A stretch of 64,000 nt of DNA from T1Sed10-7 sp041686695 (GCA_041686695.1 JAWLDJ010000002.1:1-64000), one strand, 5' to 3'; counted from the first letter of the stretch, positions 8,221 to 18,032 are shown. The notes: generated from the letters alone by a model not told the origin. Numbers and translations are program-made.

Positions 8221-11200
8221 GTGTTCCTCAGGTCGCTGTCGATGCGCGGCTTCAAGTCGTTCGCGGACCGCACCGCGATCGAGGTCGAGCCCGGCATCAC
8301 GGTCATCGTCGGTCCCAACGGGTCGGGCAAGTCCAACGTGGTCGACGCGCTGGCATGGGTGTTGGGGACGCACTCCGCCAAGAAGGTCCGGGGCGGCGCG
8401 ATGTCGGACGTGATCTTCGCCGGCTCGCCGAGCCGGAACCGGGGGACCCACGCGCGGGTGGAGATCGCGATCGACAACGCCGACGGGCAGCTGGAGCGGG
8501 CCGGTCTCGGGACCGCCGAGAGCGCCGGCGGTTTCAGCGAGCTCCGCATCGCGCGGACGATCCACGCCGAGGGTGACACGACCTACGAGATCAACGGCGA
8601 GGAGGTCCGTGCCCTCGACGTCCAGGAGCTGCTCTCCGACACCGGCCTCGGGCGGGAACTGCACACGATCGTCGGGCAGGGGCAGCTCGACGAGATCCTC
8701 AACGCCAAGCCCGAGGAACGGCGTCGCTACATCGAGGAGGCCGCCGGGATCCTCAAGCATCGCCGGCGTCGCGAGCGGGCGCTGCGCAAGCTCGAGCAGG
8801 TCGACCAGCACGTCGAGAAGCTGCAGACCGTGCTCCGCGAGCTACGCCGACAGCTGCGGCCCCTCGAACGCCAGGCCGAGGCCGCGGATCGCTACCGGGC
8901 CCTGCAGGCCGAGTTGCGGTCGGTGCGCGTCGCCATCGCCGCCGGGGAGCTCGCCCGTCTCGAGCGGCTGGTGGCCGCCGAGGGACGCGACGACGAGCAG
9001 GCGGCCGTGGCGCAGCGACACATCGAGGAGCGGCTGCACGCGTCCCGGCAGCGCACCGACGCCCTGGAGGCCCGCTTGGCCGAACGGCGTCCGGCGGCCG
9101 AGCAGGCGGGGGAGACCTACCACGCGCTGACGTCCCTGGCCGAACGGCTGCGCGGGACCGCCGATCTCGTGGAGGCCAAGCGCCGGCACCTGGTCGAGTC
9201 CATGGAGGAACCGCTCGCGGGTCGTCCGCCGGCGGAGTTGCGCGCCCAGGCCGACCGGATCGAGGCCGACGCGAACGACCGGGCGCAGCAGCGTGAGCGC
9301 GAGCGCGCCGCGCACGTCGAGGCGCAGACCGCCAGGCGGGAGGCAGAGCAGGCCAGGCGCGCGCACGAGCAGGTCCGCCAGGCTGATCAGCGTCGCCGGG
9401 CCGAGGCACGCGAGCGGGTGCTGCGGTGGGAGGGCGAGGTCTCGGCCCTGCGGGGCTCGATCGCCGCCGCCGGCTCCGAGCTCGGACGGGTCGCCGCGAC
9501 CCTGGACGGCCTGGACGCCCGGGTGGCGGAGGCCGCCGAGGAGGTCGCCAAGGTCGAGGCCGAGATCCGCAACCTCGACACCGAGGAGGTGGGACTGACG
9601 GCCTCGCTCGAGTCCGCGGAGGAGGCGGTCGGCGACCTGCGTGCGCGGGTGGCCGACCTGGCGGGCGAGGCTCGGGAGCTCGAGGCCGAACGCAGCTCGA
9701 AGCTCGCCCGGGCCGAGGCGCTGCGGGCCGCCCTGGCCGAAGCCGACGGGGGCACCGCTGCGCTGCTCGAGGCCGACCTCGACGGCGTGCTCGGCCCCGT
9801 GGCCGAGCATGTCCGGGTCGATGGCGACGAGGTCGCGGTCGCGGCCGCGCTGGGCCAGATCGGCGAGGCCGTCGTCGTGCGGACCCAGGAACACGCGCGT
9901 CGCGCTGTCGCGTGGTTGCGGGACACCTCGGCCGGCCAGGCCGTGGTGTTGGTCGCCCGGGAGGACGGACCGCCTCCGGCGACGGTCGAGGAGACCGTGG
10001 CCAGCCGGCTGGCCGCTGGTCGGGCGCGCCCGGTCGCCGAGGTCCTGGCGCCGGCCGACGACGCCGAGGCCAGCGCGAAGGTCGTCGCCGCGCTGCAGCG
10101 GGTGCTCGCCAACACCTACCTCGTGCCCGACTGGAGCACGGCCGTCCTGCTCCACGGCCGCGAGAACGCGCTCACCTTCGTGACCCCCGATGGCGACGTT
10201 GCCGGTCCCGGTGGGTACCGGGCCGCCGGTTCACCGCAGCGCTCCTCGGTGGTCACCGCCACCGCGGCCGACGAGGCCGAGGGTGCCGCCGGGATCCTGG
10301 CCGAGCGGTTGGCGCAGGTGGCCGCACAGCGCGACCGTGTCGCGGCCGAGCTGGCCACCGCCGAGGAGGTGCTGACAGCAGCCACCGACCGGATCAACGA
10401 GTCGGATGCGCGGATCACCGGCGCCGCCGAACGCTTGGCACGTCTCAACCGTGAGCTGCGTTCCCTGGCCGATCAGCGGGGTGTGGTCGCGGCGCAGCGC
10501 CACGAGTTGGAGCAGGTCCTCGAACGGGACCGGGTCGCGCTCTCGGAGCTCAACACCCGCGGTCCCGACGCGCCCGAGGAGGAGCTGGACACCGGCCCGG
10601 ACGAGGTCGCCACCGATCTGGACGAGGCGGTCGAGGTCGCTCGCGAGCGGGAGCTCGACGCGCGCTTGACCCTGGAACGCACCTCGGAGCAGGTACGCCA
10701 CCTCGAGGAGCAGGCCGCGGCGCTGCGGCGTGAGGCCGCCGAGATCGAGACGGCTCTGGCGGAGGCGGCCCGTCGGCGAGCGCTGCGGCGCCGCGGGATC
10801 GAGCGGTGTGGGCAGCTCGCCGTCGTCGCTCGCACGGCGCTGGAACGCATCGAGGGGTCGCTGGCTGCCGCGGCTGCCGAGCGCGATCGGCTCCAGGCGG
10901 AGGTGCGGGAAGCAGCGAGCGCCCTGGCCACCGAGCGCGAGGCCGCCACCGCCATCCAGCACGAGCTCGCCGAGCTGACCGAGCAGCGCCACGCCGCCGA
11001 CCTGCGTCGTCACGACGTCGCCACCCGCCTCGATCACCTCATCGAGCGGGTCCGAACCGAGCTGTCGCTCGGCCCCGAGGAGCTGCGTGCGGAGCACCCC
11101 GATGCCACCGGCAACGACCACGATGACCTGACCGCGCGGGAGGACGAGCTGGTCCGCAAGATCGGCCTGCTCGGCCGCGTCAACCCGCTGGCGCTCGAGG

Positions 11201-11850
11201 AGTTCAAGGCCCTCGAGGAACGTCACGCGTTCCTCGCCGATCAGCTCGACGATCTCCGCCGATCCAAGCGCGACCTGCAGGAGGTCGTGGCGGCGGTCGA
11301 CGACCGCATCCGCGAGGTGTTCCGCACCGCGTTCGACGACGTGGCCCGGGAGTTCGAGCTCACGTTCACCACCGTGTTCCCCGGCGGCCGCGGACGGCTG
11401 GTGCTGACCGACCCGGACGATCTGTTGACCACGGGCATCGAGGTGGAGGCCCGGCCCCCGGGCAAGAAGGTCACCCGGTTGTCCCTGCTGTCCGGTGGGG
11501 AGCGGTCCCTGACCGTCCTCGCTTTCGTCTTCGCGATCTTCCGGGCCCGTCCCTCCCCGTTCTACGTGCTCGACGAGGTCGATGCCGCCCTCGACGACGT
11601 CAACCTCCAACGGCTGCTGAAGATCATCCGGTCGTTCCGTGGTCACGCGCAGATCATCATGGTCACCCACCAGAAGCGGTCGATGGAGATTGCCGACCTG
11701 CTCTACGGCATCACCATGGGGCCGGACGCGGTGACCAAGGTCGTCGCCGAGCGGCTCCGTGACGCGGCACCGCCCGCCCACGCGCTCGAGCACCGTGCCA
11801 GCGATGCGCCCACCGAGGCCGTGCTGGAGGACGCCGCGACCACCGCCTGA
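8221..11850 (+). CDS. smc: Chromosome segregation ATPase SMC
   Basis: A 1209-residue SMC, the core of the condensin-like complex that loops and segregates the chromosome with ScpA and ScpB (not in this window). Walker A GPNGSGKS is at 31-38. Two long coiled coils flank a hinge at about 500-660. The C-terminal head has the signature LSLLSGGERSL (about 1084) and Walker B YVLDEVDAALDD (about 1115). Length is normal. The GTG start gives MFLRSLSMRGFKSFADRT, the expected N-terminus. ftsY follows, as in other actinobacteria. Confidence 0.97.
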   Translation: MFLRSLSMRGFKSFADRTAIEVEPGITVIVGPNGSGKSNVVDALAWVLGTHSAKKVRGGAMSDVIFAGSPSRNRGTHARVEIAIDNADGQLERAGLGTAESAGGFSELRIARTIHAEGDTTYEINGEEVRALDVQELLSDTGLGRELHTIVGQGQLDEILNAKPEERRRYIEEAAGILKHRRRRERALRKLEQVDQHVEKLQTVLRELRRQLRPLERQAEAADRYRALQAELRSVRVAIAAGELARLERLVAAEGRDDEQAAVAQRHIEERLHASRQRTDALEARLAERRPAAEQAGETYHALTSLAERLRGTADLVEAKRRHLVESMEEPLAGRPPAELRAQADRIEADANDRAQQRERERAAHVEAQTARREAEQARRAHEQVRQADQRRRAEARERVLRWEGEVSALRGSIAAAGSELGRVAATLDGLDARVAEAAEEVAKVEAEIRNLDTEEVGLTASLESAEEAVGDLRARVADLAGEARELEAERSSKLARAEALRAALAEADGGTAALLEADLDGVLGPVAEHVRVDGDEVAVAAALGQIGEAVVVRTQEHARRAVAWLRDTSAGQAVVLVAREDGPPPATVEETVASRLAAGRARPVAEVLAPADDAEASAKVVAALQRVLANTYLVPDWSTAVLLHGRENALTFVTPDGDVAGPGGYRAAGSPQRSSVVTATAADEAEGAAGILAERLAQVAAQRDRVAAELATAEEVLTAATDRINESDARITGAAERLARLNRELRSLADQRGVVAAQRHELEQVLERDRVALSELNTRGPDAPEEELDTGPDEVATDLDEAVEVARERELDARLTLERTSEQVRHLEEQAAALRREAAEIETALAEAARRRALRRRGIERCGQLAVVARTALERIEGSLAAAAAERDRLQAEVREAASALATEREAATAIQHELAELTEQRHAADLRRHDVATRLDHLIERVRTELSLGPEELRAEHPDATGNDHDDLTAREDELVRKIGLLGRVNPLALEEFKALEERHAFLADQLDDLRRSKRDLQEVVAAVDDRIREVFRTAFDDVAREFELTFTTVFPGGRGRLVLTDPDDLLTTGIEVEARPPGKKVTRLSLLSGGERSLTVLAFVFAIFRARPSPFYVLDEVDAALDDVNLQRLLKIIRSFRGHAQIIMVTHQKRSMEIADLLYGITMGPDAVTKVVAERLRDAAPPAHALEHRASDAPTEAVLEDAATTA

Positions 11851-11852
11851 CG

Positions 11853-11939
11853 ACCTCGGCGTCCGCGCCCGCCCTCCTCGACCTGCCACCTCGGCGTCCG
11901 CGCCCCGACACCCCGGCTACCTCGTACCTCGGCGTCCGC
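11853..11939. repeat. Three dispersed 14-bp copies between smc and ftsY
   Basis: ACCTCGGCGTCCGC occurs exactly at 11853-11866, 11888-11901 and 11926-11939, in the 128-bp gap between smc and ftsY. Spacing is 35 and 38 bp, so it is an imperfect tandem array rather than a regulator-style palindrome. Confidence 0.8.
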
Positions 11940-11993
11940 CCACGGCGGTTCGCCTCCGGCTCCGACGACCTCACCACCATGCAGGAGGTCATG

Positions 11994-13265
11994 ATGACAT
12001 CCGTTCCCACTCTGCTGACCGCACTGGCGGTCTCCGGGTTCCTCGACGCCGACCCGGCGCTGATCGCCGCGCTCGGCCTGCTGCTGCTGGGTGGCGGGGG
12101 CGCGGCGGTCGCGCGCGGGGTCCGACGATCCCGCGATCAGGGCCGCGGCGACGGCGGCGACGGCGGCGGCGACGGCGGCGGCCGCGCAGGGACCGGACTC
12201 CTCGAGCGGGAGCCCGAGGACGCCGGAGCCGCGGACGACCGGGCCGGTGGCGCGGTCACCGAGGAGCTGGAGCTCCCGGAGGTGGAGGTACCGGATACCC
12301 CCGCGGAACTGCTGGAGCGCGAACGGGTCGAGCCGGAGGTCCCGGCTGAGCCGATCACCCTCAGGGAGCGCTTCCGTCGGCGGCTGACACGGACCCGCAA
12401 CGTCCTGGGCGCCTCGGTGGTGGAACTGTTCGGTGGCGGGGTCACGGAGGAGGCCTGGGAGGGGCTCGAGGAGGCGCTGATCACCGCTGACGTCGGGGTG
12501 ACCGCGACGATGGAGATCGTGGAGGAGCTGCGACGCCGGGCCCGCGAGGAGGGCGCCACGGACGGCGATGCGGTCCTCGCACTGCTCCAGGAGGAGCTGC
12601 GCACCGCGCTCGGTACCCCCGATCGGTCCCTGGCGCGGGCCACCGACGACGGACCCACGGTGTGGCTGGTCACCGGCGTCAACGGGACCGGCAAGACCAC
12701 CACCATCGGCAAGCTGGCGGCCGTGGAGGCTCGAGCCGGCCACAGCGTGACGCTGGCCGCCGCGGACACCTTCCGGGCCGCGGCTGCCGAACAGCTCGGT
12801 ATCTGGGCTGAGCGCACCGGGGCCGAGCTCGTCCGCAAGGACGAGGGCGCCGACCCGGCTTCGGTGGCCTACGAGTCCTACGACGCGGCGCGCGCGAGGG
12901 ACAGCGACCTGCTGATCGTCGACACGGCCGGTCGGCTGCACAACAAGCGGCAGTTGATGGACGAGCTCGGCAAGGTCAAACGGGTCCTGGAGAAGCAGGC
13001 CGGGCCACTGGAGGAGACCCTGCTCGTCCTGGATGCGACCACCGGTCAGAACGGCATCGCGCAGGCGAAGGCCTTCCTCGAAGCCGTCGAGGTGACGGGT
13101 ATCGCGCTGACCAAGCTCGACGGCTCGTCCAAGGGAGGGATCGTGGTCGCGGTGCAGCGCGAGCTGGGTCTGCCGGTCAAGCTCGTCGGGCTCGGCGAGG
13201 AGATCGACGACCTCGCTCCCTTCGACCCGCAGCTGTTCGTGGAGGGTCTGTTCTCCGAGCTGTGA
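11994..13265 (+). CDS. ftsY: Signal recognition particle receptor FtsY
   Basis: A 423-residue SRP receptor GTPase that docks ribosome-nascent-chain complexes at the membrane. A hydrophobic N-terminus (about 3-40) suggests direct membrane anchoring, followed by a Gly/Asp-rich and acidic linker, then the NG domain with G1 GVNGTGKTT (about 228), DTAGRLHNK and TKLDGSSKGG. It ends LVGLGEEIDDLAPFDPQLFVEGLF, the classic C-terminus. AGGAGG (11983-11988) lies 5 nt before ATG 11994, favouring it over ATG 11979 or 11991. The partner ffh follows. Confidence 0.95.
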   Translation: MTSVPTLLTALAVSGFLDADPALIAALGLLLLGGGGAAVARGVRRSRDQGRGDGGDGGGDGGGRAGTGLLEREPEDAGAADDRAGGAVTEELELPEVEVPDTPAELLERERVEPEVPAEPITLRERFRRRLTRTRNVLGASVVELFGGGVTEEAWEGLEEALITADVGVTATMEIVEELRRRAREEGATDGDAVLALLQEELRTALGTPDRSLARATDDGPTVWLVTGVNGTGKTTTIGKLAAVEARAGHSVTLAAADTFRAAAAEQLGIWAERTGAELVRKDEGADPASVAYESYDAARARDSDLLIVDTAGRLHNKRQLMDELGKVKRVLEKQAGPLEETLLVLDATTGQNGIAQAKAFLEAVEVTGIALTKLDGSSKGGIVVAVQRELGLPVKLVGLGEEIDDLAPFDPQLFVEGLFSEL

Positions 13266-13683
13266 CCGCGCCGTCGCGATCCCGCCCGCGGCGCGCGTGG
13301 TGCGCGGTCATCCCCTCTGCCCGCGCGCAATCGTGCCCGCGTGCCCGCGTCCGCGGTCGTGCCCGTCTGCCCGCGTCCGCGGTCGTGCCCGTCCGCCCGC
13401 GTCCGCGGTCGTGCCCGTCTGCCGGCGCGCGCGGTCGTCGGCAGGGATCGCAACCGAACGACCATCGATCGGTCGCTTCGTTGCGATCTCGTGTCGAGTG
13501 CGGTGCCGTGCCGAGCCCGGCGCACCACGCGTCAGCGCCCACAACGGCCGCCACCCTGGGCCGCCACCCTGGGCTGCCACCCCGGGTCCCCACCCCCGGG
13601 CCGCCGTGGGCTGACCGCTACCCTCGCTGGTCACCACCTCGCCGTCCGAACGCACCGATCGATCCCGACCGCCGGAGCCAGAC
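13266..13683. repeat. ftsY-ffh gap with 26-bp and 13-bp tandem repeats
   Basis: This 418-bp gap contains no convincing gene. At 13343-13420 a 26-bp unit (start GCCCGCGTCCGCGGTCGTGC) occurs three times with one base difference. At 13551-13603 a 13-14-bp unit (CCACCCTGGGCCG and variants) occurs four times. TACCCT at 13619-13624 is a -10-like hexamer 60 nt before ffh. No -35 match is evident. Confidence 0.8.
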
Positions 13684-15144
13684 GTGTTCGACACCCTCAG
13701 CACCAAGCTCGAGGCGGCCCTCGACAAGGTCAAGGGCCGCGGCCGGCTCGACGAGAAGACCGTCGACGCCACGCTGAAGGAGATCCGGCTCGCCCTGCTC
13801 GAGGCGGACGTCAACTTCAAGGTCGTCAAGGGGATCCTCGCCCGGCTCCGTGAGCAGCTGGTCGGTGAGGAGGTCGCCAAGGCGCTCAACCCCTCCCAGA
13901 CCGTGATCAAGGCGGTCGATGCGGAGCTGACCCGGGCGCTCGGCGGTGAGTCGGCGACGCTGGACCTGAAGGGCCCGCCGCCCTCCGTCATCGTCCTGGC
14001 CGGGCTCCAGGGGTCCGGGAAGACGACCGCAGCCGGCAAGCTGGCGAAGCTGCTCAAGAGCAAGGGCCGCAACCCGATGCTGGTCGCGTGCGATCTCCAG
14101 CGTCCGGCAGCGGTCGAGCAGCTGAAGGTCAACGCCAAGCGGGTCGGCGTCCACGTCTACGCCCCGACGACCTCGGGCGACCCGGTCCCCGTGGCCCGTG
14201 ACGGCATCATGAAGGCGCGTGAGACCGGCTGTGACACCGTCATCGTGGACACGGCCGGCCGTCTCCACGTCGACGAGGTGCTGCTCGAGCAGGCTGCGGA
14301 CATCAAGCGCGTCGTGGGCGAACACGGGGGCGTGGTGCGCACCCTGTTCGTGATCGACGCCATGATCGGCCAGGAGGCCGTCAACGTCGCCAAGGCCTTC
14401 CAGGATCAGGTCGGTTTCGACGGTGTGATCCTGTCGAAGCTGGACGGCGACGCTCGTGGTGGGGCGGCCCTGTCGGTACGCGAGGTGACCGGGACGCCGA
14501 TCATGTACGCCTCGGTCGGCGAGGGGATGGAGGACTTCGAGGCGTTCCACCCCGACCGCATGGCCGGTCGCATCCTCGGTATGGGCGACGTGATGTCGCT
14601 GATCGAGAAAGCGGAGGCCACCTACACCGAGGAGGAGGCCAACAAAGCCGAGCAGGCCATCCTCTCCGGCGATTTCACCCTCGAGGACTTCCTCGAGCAG
14701 TTGCAGATGCTCAAACGCATGGGCCCGCTCCAGGGGCTGCTCGGGATGATGCCGGGCATGAGCAAGCAACTGAAGGACGTCGACATCGACGACAAGCAGT
14801 TCGGCCGGGTCGAGGCGATCATCCGTTCGATGACCCCCAAGGAACGGCGTGATCCCAAGGGGGTACTCAACGGTCGTCGGCGCAAGCGCATCGCCGCCGG
14901 GTCCGGGACGACCGTGACCGAGGTCAACCGCCTGGTCAAGCAGTTCGCCGAGGTGCAGAAGGTGATGAAGTCGGCGGCGAAGATGTCCGGTCAGCAGGGC
15001 GCCAAGCCCAAGGGGCCGCGAGGTGCCAAGGGGCAGGCGGCCGCCGTGCGGCAGCTCCAGCAGCAGATGGGTGGTGGCGGACCGGCGGGGATGGGCGGTT
15101 TCCAGGGCCTGCAGCCGGCACCCAAGCGCAGCAAGCGCCGCTGA
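13684..15144 (+). CDS. ffh: Signal recognition particle protein Ffh
   Basis: A 486-residue SRP54 homologue that binds signal peptides and 4.5S RNA and pairs with FtsY at the membrane. N domain 1-95; G domain with GLQGSGKTT (about 109), DTAGRL and SKLDGDARGG; Met-rich M domain from about 330 (MLKRMGPLQGLLGMMPGM) and a basic tail. The tail is Gln/Gly-rich (QQQMGGGGPAGMGG), a common actinobacterial feature. GTG start gives MFDTLSTKLEAAL, matching the family. Confidence 0.97.
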   Translation: MFDTLSTKLEAALDKVKGRGRLDEKTVDATLKEIRLALLEADVNFKVVKGILARLREQLVGEEVAKALNPSQTVIKAVDAELTRALGGESATLDLKGPPPSVIVLAGLQGSGKTTAAGKLAKLLKSKGRNPMLVACDLQRPAAVEQLKVNAKRVGVHVYAPTTSGDPVPVARDGIMKARETGCDTVIVDTAGRLHVDEVLLEQAADIKRVVGEHGGVVRTLFVIDAMIGQEAVNVAKAFQDQVGFDGVILSKLDGDARGGAALSVREVTGTPIMYASVGEGMEDFEAFHPDRMAGRILGMGDVMSLIEKAEATYTEEEANKAEQAILSGDFTLEDFLEQLQMLKRMGPLQGLLGMMPGMSKQLKDVDIDDKQFGRVEAIIRSMTPKERRDPKGVLNGRRRKRIAAGSGTTVTEVNRLVKQFAEVQKVMKSAAKMSGQQGAKPKGPRGAKGQAAAVRQLQQQMGGGGPAGMGGFQGLQPAPKRSKRR

Positions 15145-15217
15145 AGCGTCGCCCGGGCGAGGTCCACGGCTGCGCTCGAGTGCGGTGACGCCCGGTCGGG
15201 CCTCTAGGATGGTGGCA

Positions 15218-15241
15218 CGATCCGATCCGATCCGATCCGAG
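15218..15241. repeat. Short ATCCG microsatellite
   Basis: Four consecutive CGATC/ATCCG pentamers occur between ffh and the next small gene. Five-base units can slip during replication, so copy number may vary between strains. Confidence 0.75.
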
Positions 15242-15285
15242 CCGGCTCGTGCGACGGCGGGGGCCGGTGCCCGGGGGTGAGGCGT

Positions 15286-15522
15286 ATGGGTCCTGTTGCG
15301 TGCAGGTGGGTGTGTCCTGGCCGCGTTGCATGGCTGACGTTGCTGGTGATCTGGGGTGGCTTGTCCGCGCTCGGCGCGCCGCCGGACCTGGCCGTGGTCC
15401 CCGCAGCGCTGTGTGCGCTCGGCAACCTCGCCGCCCTGCGCCTGGACGCGCGACGCGATGTGGTCGACATCCCGGACACCGTGCCCGCCGACTGGTCCGG
15501 AGTGGACGGGCCGCGGGCCTGA
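15286..15522 (+). CDS. Small two-helix membrane protein, unknown
   Basis: A 78-residue predicted membrane protein with two hydrophobic segments (about residues 12-26 and 30-48: VAWLTLLVIWGGLSALG and VVPAALCALGNLAAL), then a charged tail ending DWSGVDGPRA. It could start at ATG 15286 or GTG 15277; GTGAGG upstream of the ATG is a weak ribosome binding site. It lies between ffh and rpsP. I do not recognise a family, and the frame could be spurious, though hydrophobicity and codon bias favour a real gene. Confidence 0.45.
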   Translation: MGPVACRWVCPGRVAWLTLLVIWGGLSALGAPPDLAVVPAALCALGNLAALRLDARRDVVDIPDTVPADWSGVDGPRA

Positions 15523-15748
15523 CGCCCGAGCAGCGGGACGGCCGAGCAGCCGGACCGCCGAGCGGTGCGGTAGCCTTCCCTCCACCACGTCCCGGGGTCC
15601 GCCCCTCGGCGTGGCACCACGTCCAGGACGATCCCCGCCCCACCGGCTGTCCGCCCCACCACGCGGAACCACGGTCCGTGCCGGGTACCGGTCGTCACCA
15701 CCAGCGGGACGCCGGTACGCGCGTGCCCGTACATCGTCAGGAACCAGC

Positions 15749-16111
15749 ATGGCTGTCAAGCTGCGCCTCCGCCGGGAGGGCACCGTCAAGCGTCCGCACT
15801 ACCGCATCGTCGCCGCCGACGCCCGTTCGCCCCGGGATGGGCGGTTCATCGAGGTGATCGGCCAGTACCACCCGCTCGAGAACCCCTCGCGGATCGAGGT
15901 CGACAACGAACGCGCCCTGCACTGGTTGCAGCACGGGGCGCAGCCCACCGACCCGGTGCGCAAGCTCCTGCGCATCAGCGGCGTGTGGGAGGAGTTCAAG
16001 CCGGGCGATGCCCCCGAGCGCGACCGCGAGGCGGGCGAGCCGAAGGAGAAGCTCTCCAAGAAGGCGAGAGCCAAGGCAGCTGAGGCCGCCGAGGGCGGGG
16101 GTGCCCAGTGA
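15749..16111 (+). CDS. rpsP: 30S ribosomal protein S16
   Basis: A 120-residue S16. Residues 1-80 match the family (MAVKLRLRREGTVKRPHYRI, then DGRFIEVIGQYHP). The last 35 residues are a Lys/Ala/Glu-rich extension common in actinobacteria. The ATG has AGGA upstream. A TAGCCT hexamer (15571-15576) about 170 nt upstream may mark the promoter of the rpsP-khpA-rimM-trmD operon. Confidence 0.96.
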   Translation: MAVKLRLRREGTVKRPHYRIVAADARSPRDGRFIEVIGQYHPLENPSRIEVDNERALHWLQHGAQPTDPVRKLLRISGVWEEFKPGDAPERDREAGEPKEKLSKKARAKAAEAAEGGGAQ

Positions 16112-16344
16112 GGTCCGAGGACGTGCTGGAGTTCGTCGCCAAGCAGCTGGTCGACCACCCCGACGACGTCCGCATCGAGGTGGATGAGGACGACCGTGAG
16201 ACCGTGCTGGAACTGCACGTCCACGAGGACGACCTCGGCAAGGTGATCGGCAAGCGTGGCCGCACCGCGAAGGCGATCCGCACCCTGGTCAAGGCGGCCG
16301 GCTCCCTCGACGACGAGAACGTCACCGTCGAGATCGTGGACTGA
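16108..16344 (+). CDS. khpA: KH-domain RNA-binding protein KhpA
   Basis: A 78-residue single KH domain with GKRGR as the RNA-binding loop (the GxxG motif). KhpA, usually with KhpB/Jag, binds many transcripts and affects cell division in Gram-positive bacteria. It lies between rpsP and rimM as in most Gram-positives. The GTG start overlaps the rpsP stop (GTGA), so it is translationally coupled. Length is typical. Confidence 0.93.
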   Translation: MRSEDVLEFVAKQLVDHPDDVRIEVDEDDRETVLELHVHEDDLGKVIGKRGRTAKAIRTLVKAAGSLDDENVTVEIVD

Positions 16345-16370
16345 GCACCGAGCATCACCGCGAGGGACCC

Positions 16371-16937
16371 GTGGAGCCTGCTGGCGATGACGACGCCGTC
16401 CTGATCGGGCGTGTCGTCAAGGCCCACGGCATCCGTGGCGAGGTCGTGGTCCACCCGCTGTCCGACGTGCCCGGACGTTTCGACGTCGGCACCGAGGTGC
16501 TGGTCGGCGACACCCCTCGGGTCATCACCGGCAGCCGTGCCCATCAGGGGCGGCTGCTGCTGGCGCTGGAGGGCGTGGCCGATCGCAACGCGGCCGAACG
16601 GCTGCGCGGCGGTGAGATCCTGGGTCCAGGCATCGATGTCGAGGACAGCGAGACCTACTTCGCGCACGAGTTGGTCGGTCTGGCCGTCCGCCACGTCGAC
16701 GGCCGTGAGCTCGGGTCGGTGTCGGCGTTGATCGAGTTGCCGGAGGCCGCCGGCTACGACCTCCTCGAGGTCGCAAGGGACGGCAGCACCTGGCTGCTGC
16801 CGGCCGCCGAGGAGTTCGTCGAGGTGGTCGAGGACGACGGCACGTCCGTGCTGGTGGTCGATCCGCCCGACGGCCTGCTCGATGGCGAGCCGGAGGTGGC
16901 CGGGCCGGACGGACACGATGCTCCAGGACCAGGGTGA
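16371..16937 (+). CDS. rimM: Ribosome maturation factor RimM
   Basis: A 188-residue 16S processing factor. The N-terminal RimM beta-barrel (LIGRVVKAHGIRGEVVV) and C-terminal PRC-barrel (VGLAVRHVDGRELGSV, then WLLPAAEEFV) are both present. RimM assists assembly of the 30S head with S19. GTG start 27 nt after khpA; its stop overlaps trmD (GTGA), as in the classic rpsP-rimM-trmD-rplS operon. The last 20 residues are a non-conserved acidic tail. Confidence 0.94.
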   Translation: MEPAGDDDAVLIGRVVKAHGIRGEVVVHPLSDVPGRFDVGTEVLVGDTPRVITGSRAHQGRLLLALEGVADRNAAERLRGGEILGPGIDVEDSETYFAHELVGLAVRHVDGRELGSVSALIELPEAAGYDLLEVARDGSTWLLPAAEEFVEVVEDDGTSVLVVDPPDGLLDGEPEVAGPDGHDAPGPG

Positions 16938-17770
16938 GCCCCGTGCGTCTCGATGTGCTCACCATCTTCCCCGCATGGTTCGACGGCCCCTTGACCACCT
17001 CGCTGCTCGGTCGGGCGATCGCCGATGGCGTCCTGGACGTCCGCGTCCACGACCTCAGGGACTGGACGACGGATCGGCATCGCAGCGTCGACGACGCTCC
17101 CTACGGCGGTGGTGCGGGCATGGTGATGCGCGCCGACGTCTGGATCGACGCCTGCGAGGCCGTCTGGAACGATCTGGACGCCGAGGTGACCCGGGGCCGA
17201 ACGGTGCGTGGTGACGTCCCGACCGAGGCGTTCGCGGCCGGTGGCGTCCGTCCCCGCACGGTCCTGCTGACACCGCGAGGCCGTCCGTTGACCCAGGCGC
17301 TCGCTACCGAGTTGGCGGCCGAGGAGCGGCTGGTGCTGCTGTGTGGCCGCTACGAGGGCATCGACGAACGGGTGCACGAACTGGTCGCCACCGACGAGGT
17401 GTCGGTCGGCGACTACGTGTTGTTCGGCGGTGAGGTGGCAGCGGCGGCACTGATCGAGGCGGTCACCCGGTTGGTCCCGGGTGTGGTGGGCAACGAGGCA
17501 TCCCCGGCGGAGGAGTCCTTCACCTCGGGGCTCCTCGAGTACCCCCACTACACCCGTCCCGCGGAGGTCCGCGGGCACCGGGTCCCCGAGGTGCTCACCT
17601 CGGGCGACCACGCAGCGGTCGGACGGTGGCGCCACCAGCGCTCCGTCGAGTTGACCAGGCAGCGCCGCCCAGACCTGCTGGGTGGCACTGACACCGCGGA
17701 GGGTGCTGGCGACACCGCCGGCCCTGACGTGCCTCGCGAGGTCGGTGGCACCGGCGCCACCGCAGGTTGA
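16934..17770 (+). CDS. trmD: tRNA (guanine-N1)-methyltransferase TrmD
   Basis: A 278-residue SPOUT methyltransferase that makes m1G37 next to the anticodon of several tRNAs. The knot region is visible: LLCGRYEGIDERV and SVGDYVLFGGE, with the earlier YGGGAGMVM loop. The C-terminal 35 residues are a Gly/Thr-rich extension beyond the family core. The start overlaps the rimM stop by 4 bp. Confidence 0.96.
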   Translation: MSPVRLDVLTIFPAWFDGPLTTSLLGRAIADGVLDVRVHDLRDWTTDRHRSVDDAPYGGGAGMVMRADVWIDACEAVWNDLDAEVTRGRTVRGDVPTEAFAAGGVRPRTVLLTPRGRPLTQALATELAAEERLVLLCGRYEGIDERVHELVATDEVSVGDYVLFGGEVAAAALIEAVTRLVPGVVGNEASPAEESFTSGLLEYPHYTRPAEVRGHRVPEVLTSGDHAAVGRWRHQRSVELTRQRRPDLLGGTDTAEGAGDTAGPDVPREVGGTGATAG

Positions 17771-17805
17771 CGCTGGCCGCCCGTGACGTGCGGGAGGTGC
17801 GCAGG

Positions 17806-17835
17806 TTGACCAGCCTCCCGCGCGCGCCGTATCCT
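17806..17835 (+). promoter_or_regulatory. Candidate promoter of rplS
   Basis: TTGACC (17806-17811), an 18-bp spacer and TATCCT (17830-17835) form one of the best sigma-70-like promoters in the window. It would give an rplS leader of about 190 nt, so L19 may be expressed independently of trmD. The leader shows no structure I can name. Confidence 0.5.
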
Positions 17836-18032
17836 CGCTTCTCGCCGTGTGGCGGGTCGTCCGCCGGCGCGCTCGATCCGGTCCCGGTCAGGCCGTGACG
17901 ACGAGATCAGGCCGGGCGCCGCGTCCGTCCCTCTCGATGCGCCGCGCGATCGAGGCTGCATGTTCGGCACGCCTGCCCCGACCGTGCCATGCCACCCCCC
18001 GGCTCCATCCCCGACGCCCCGAAGGCAGCCCG

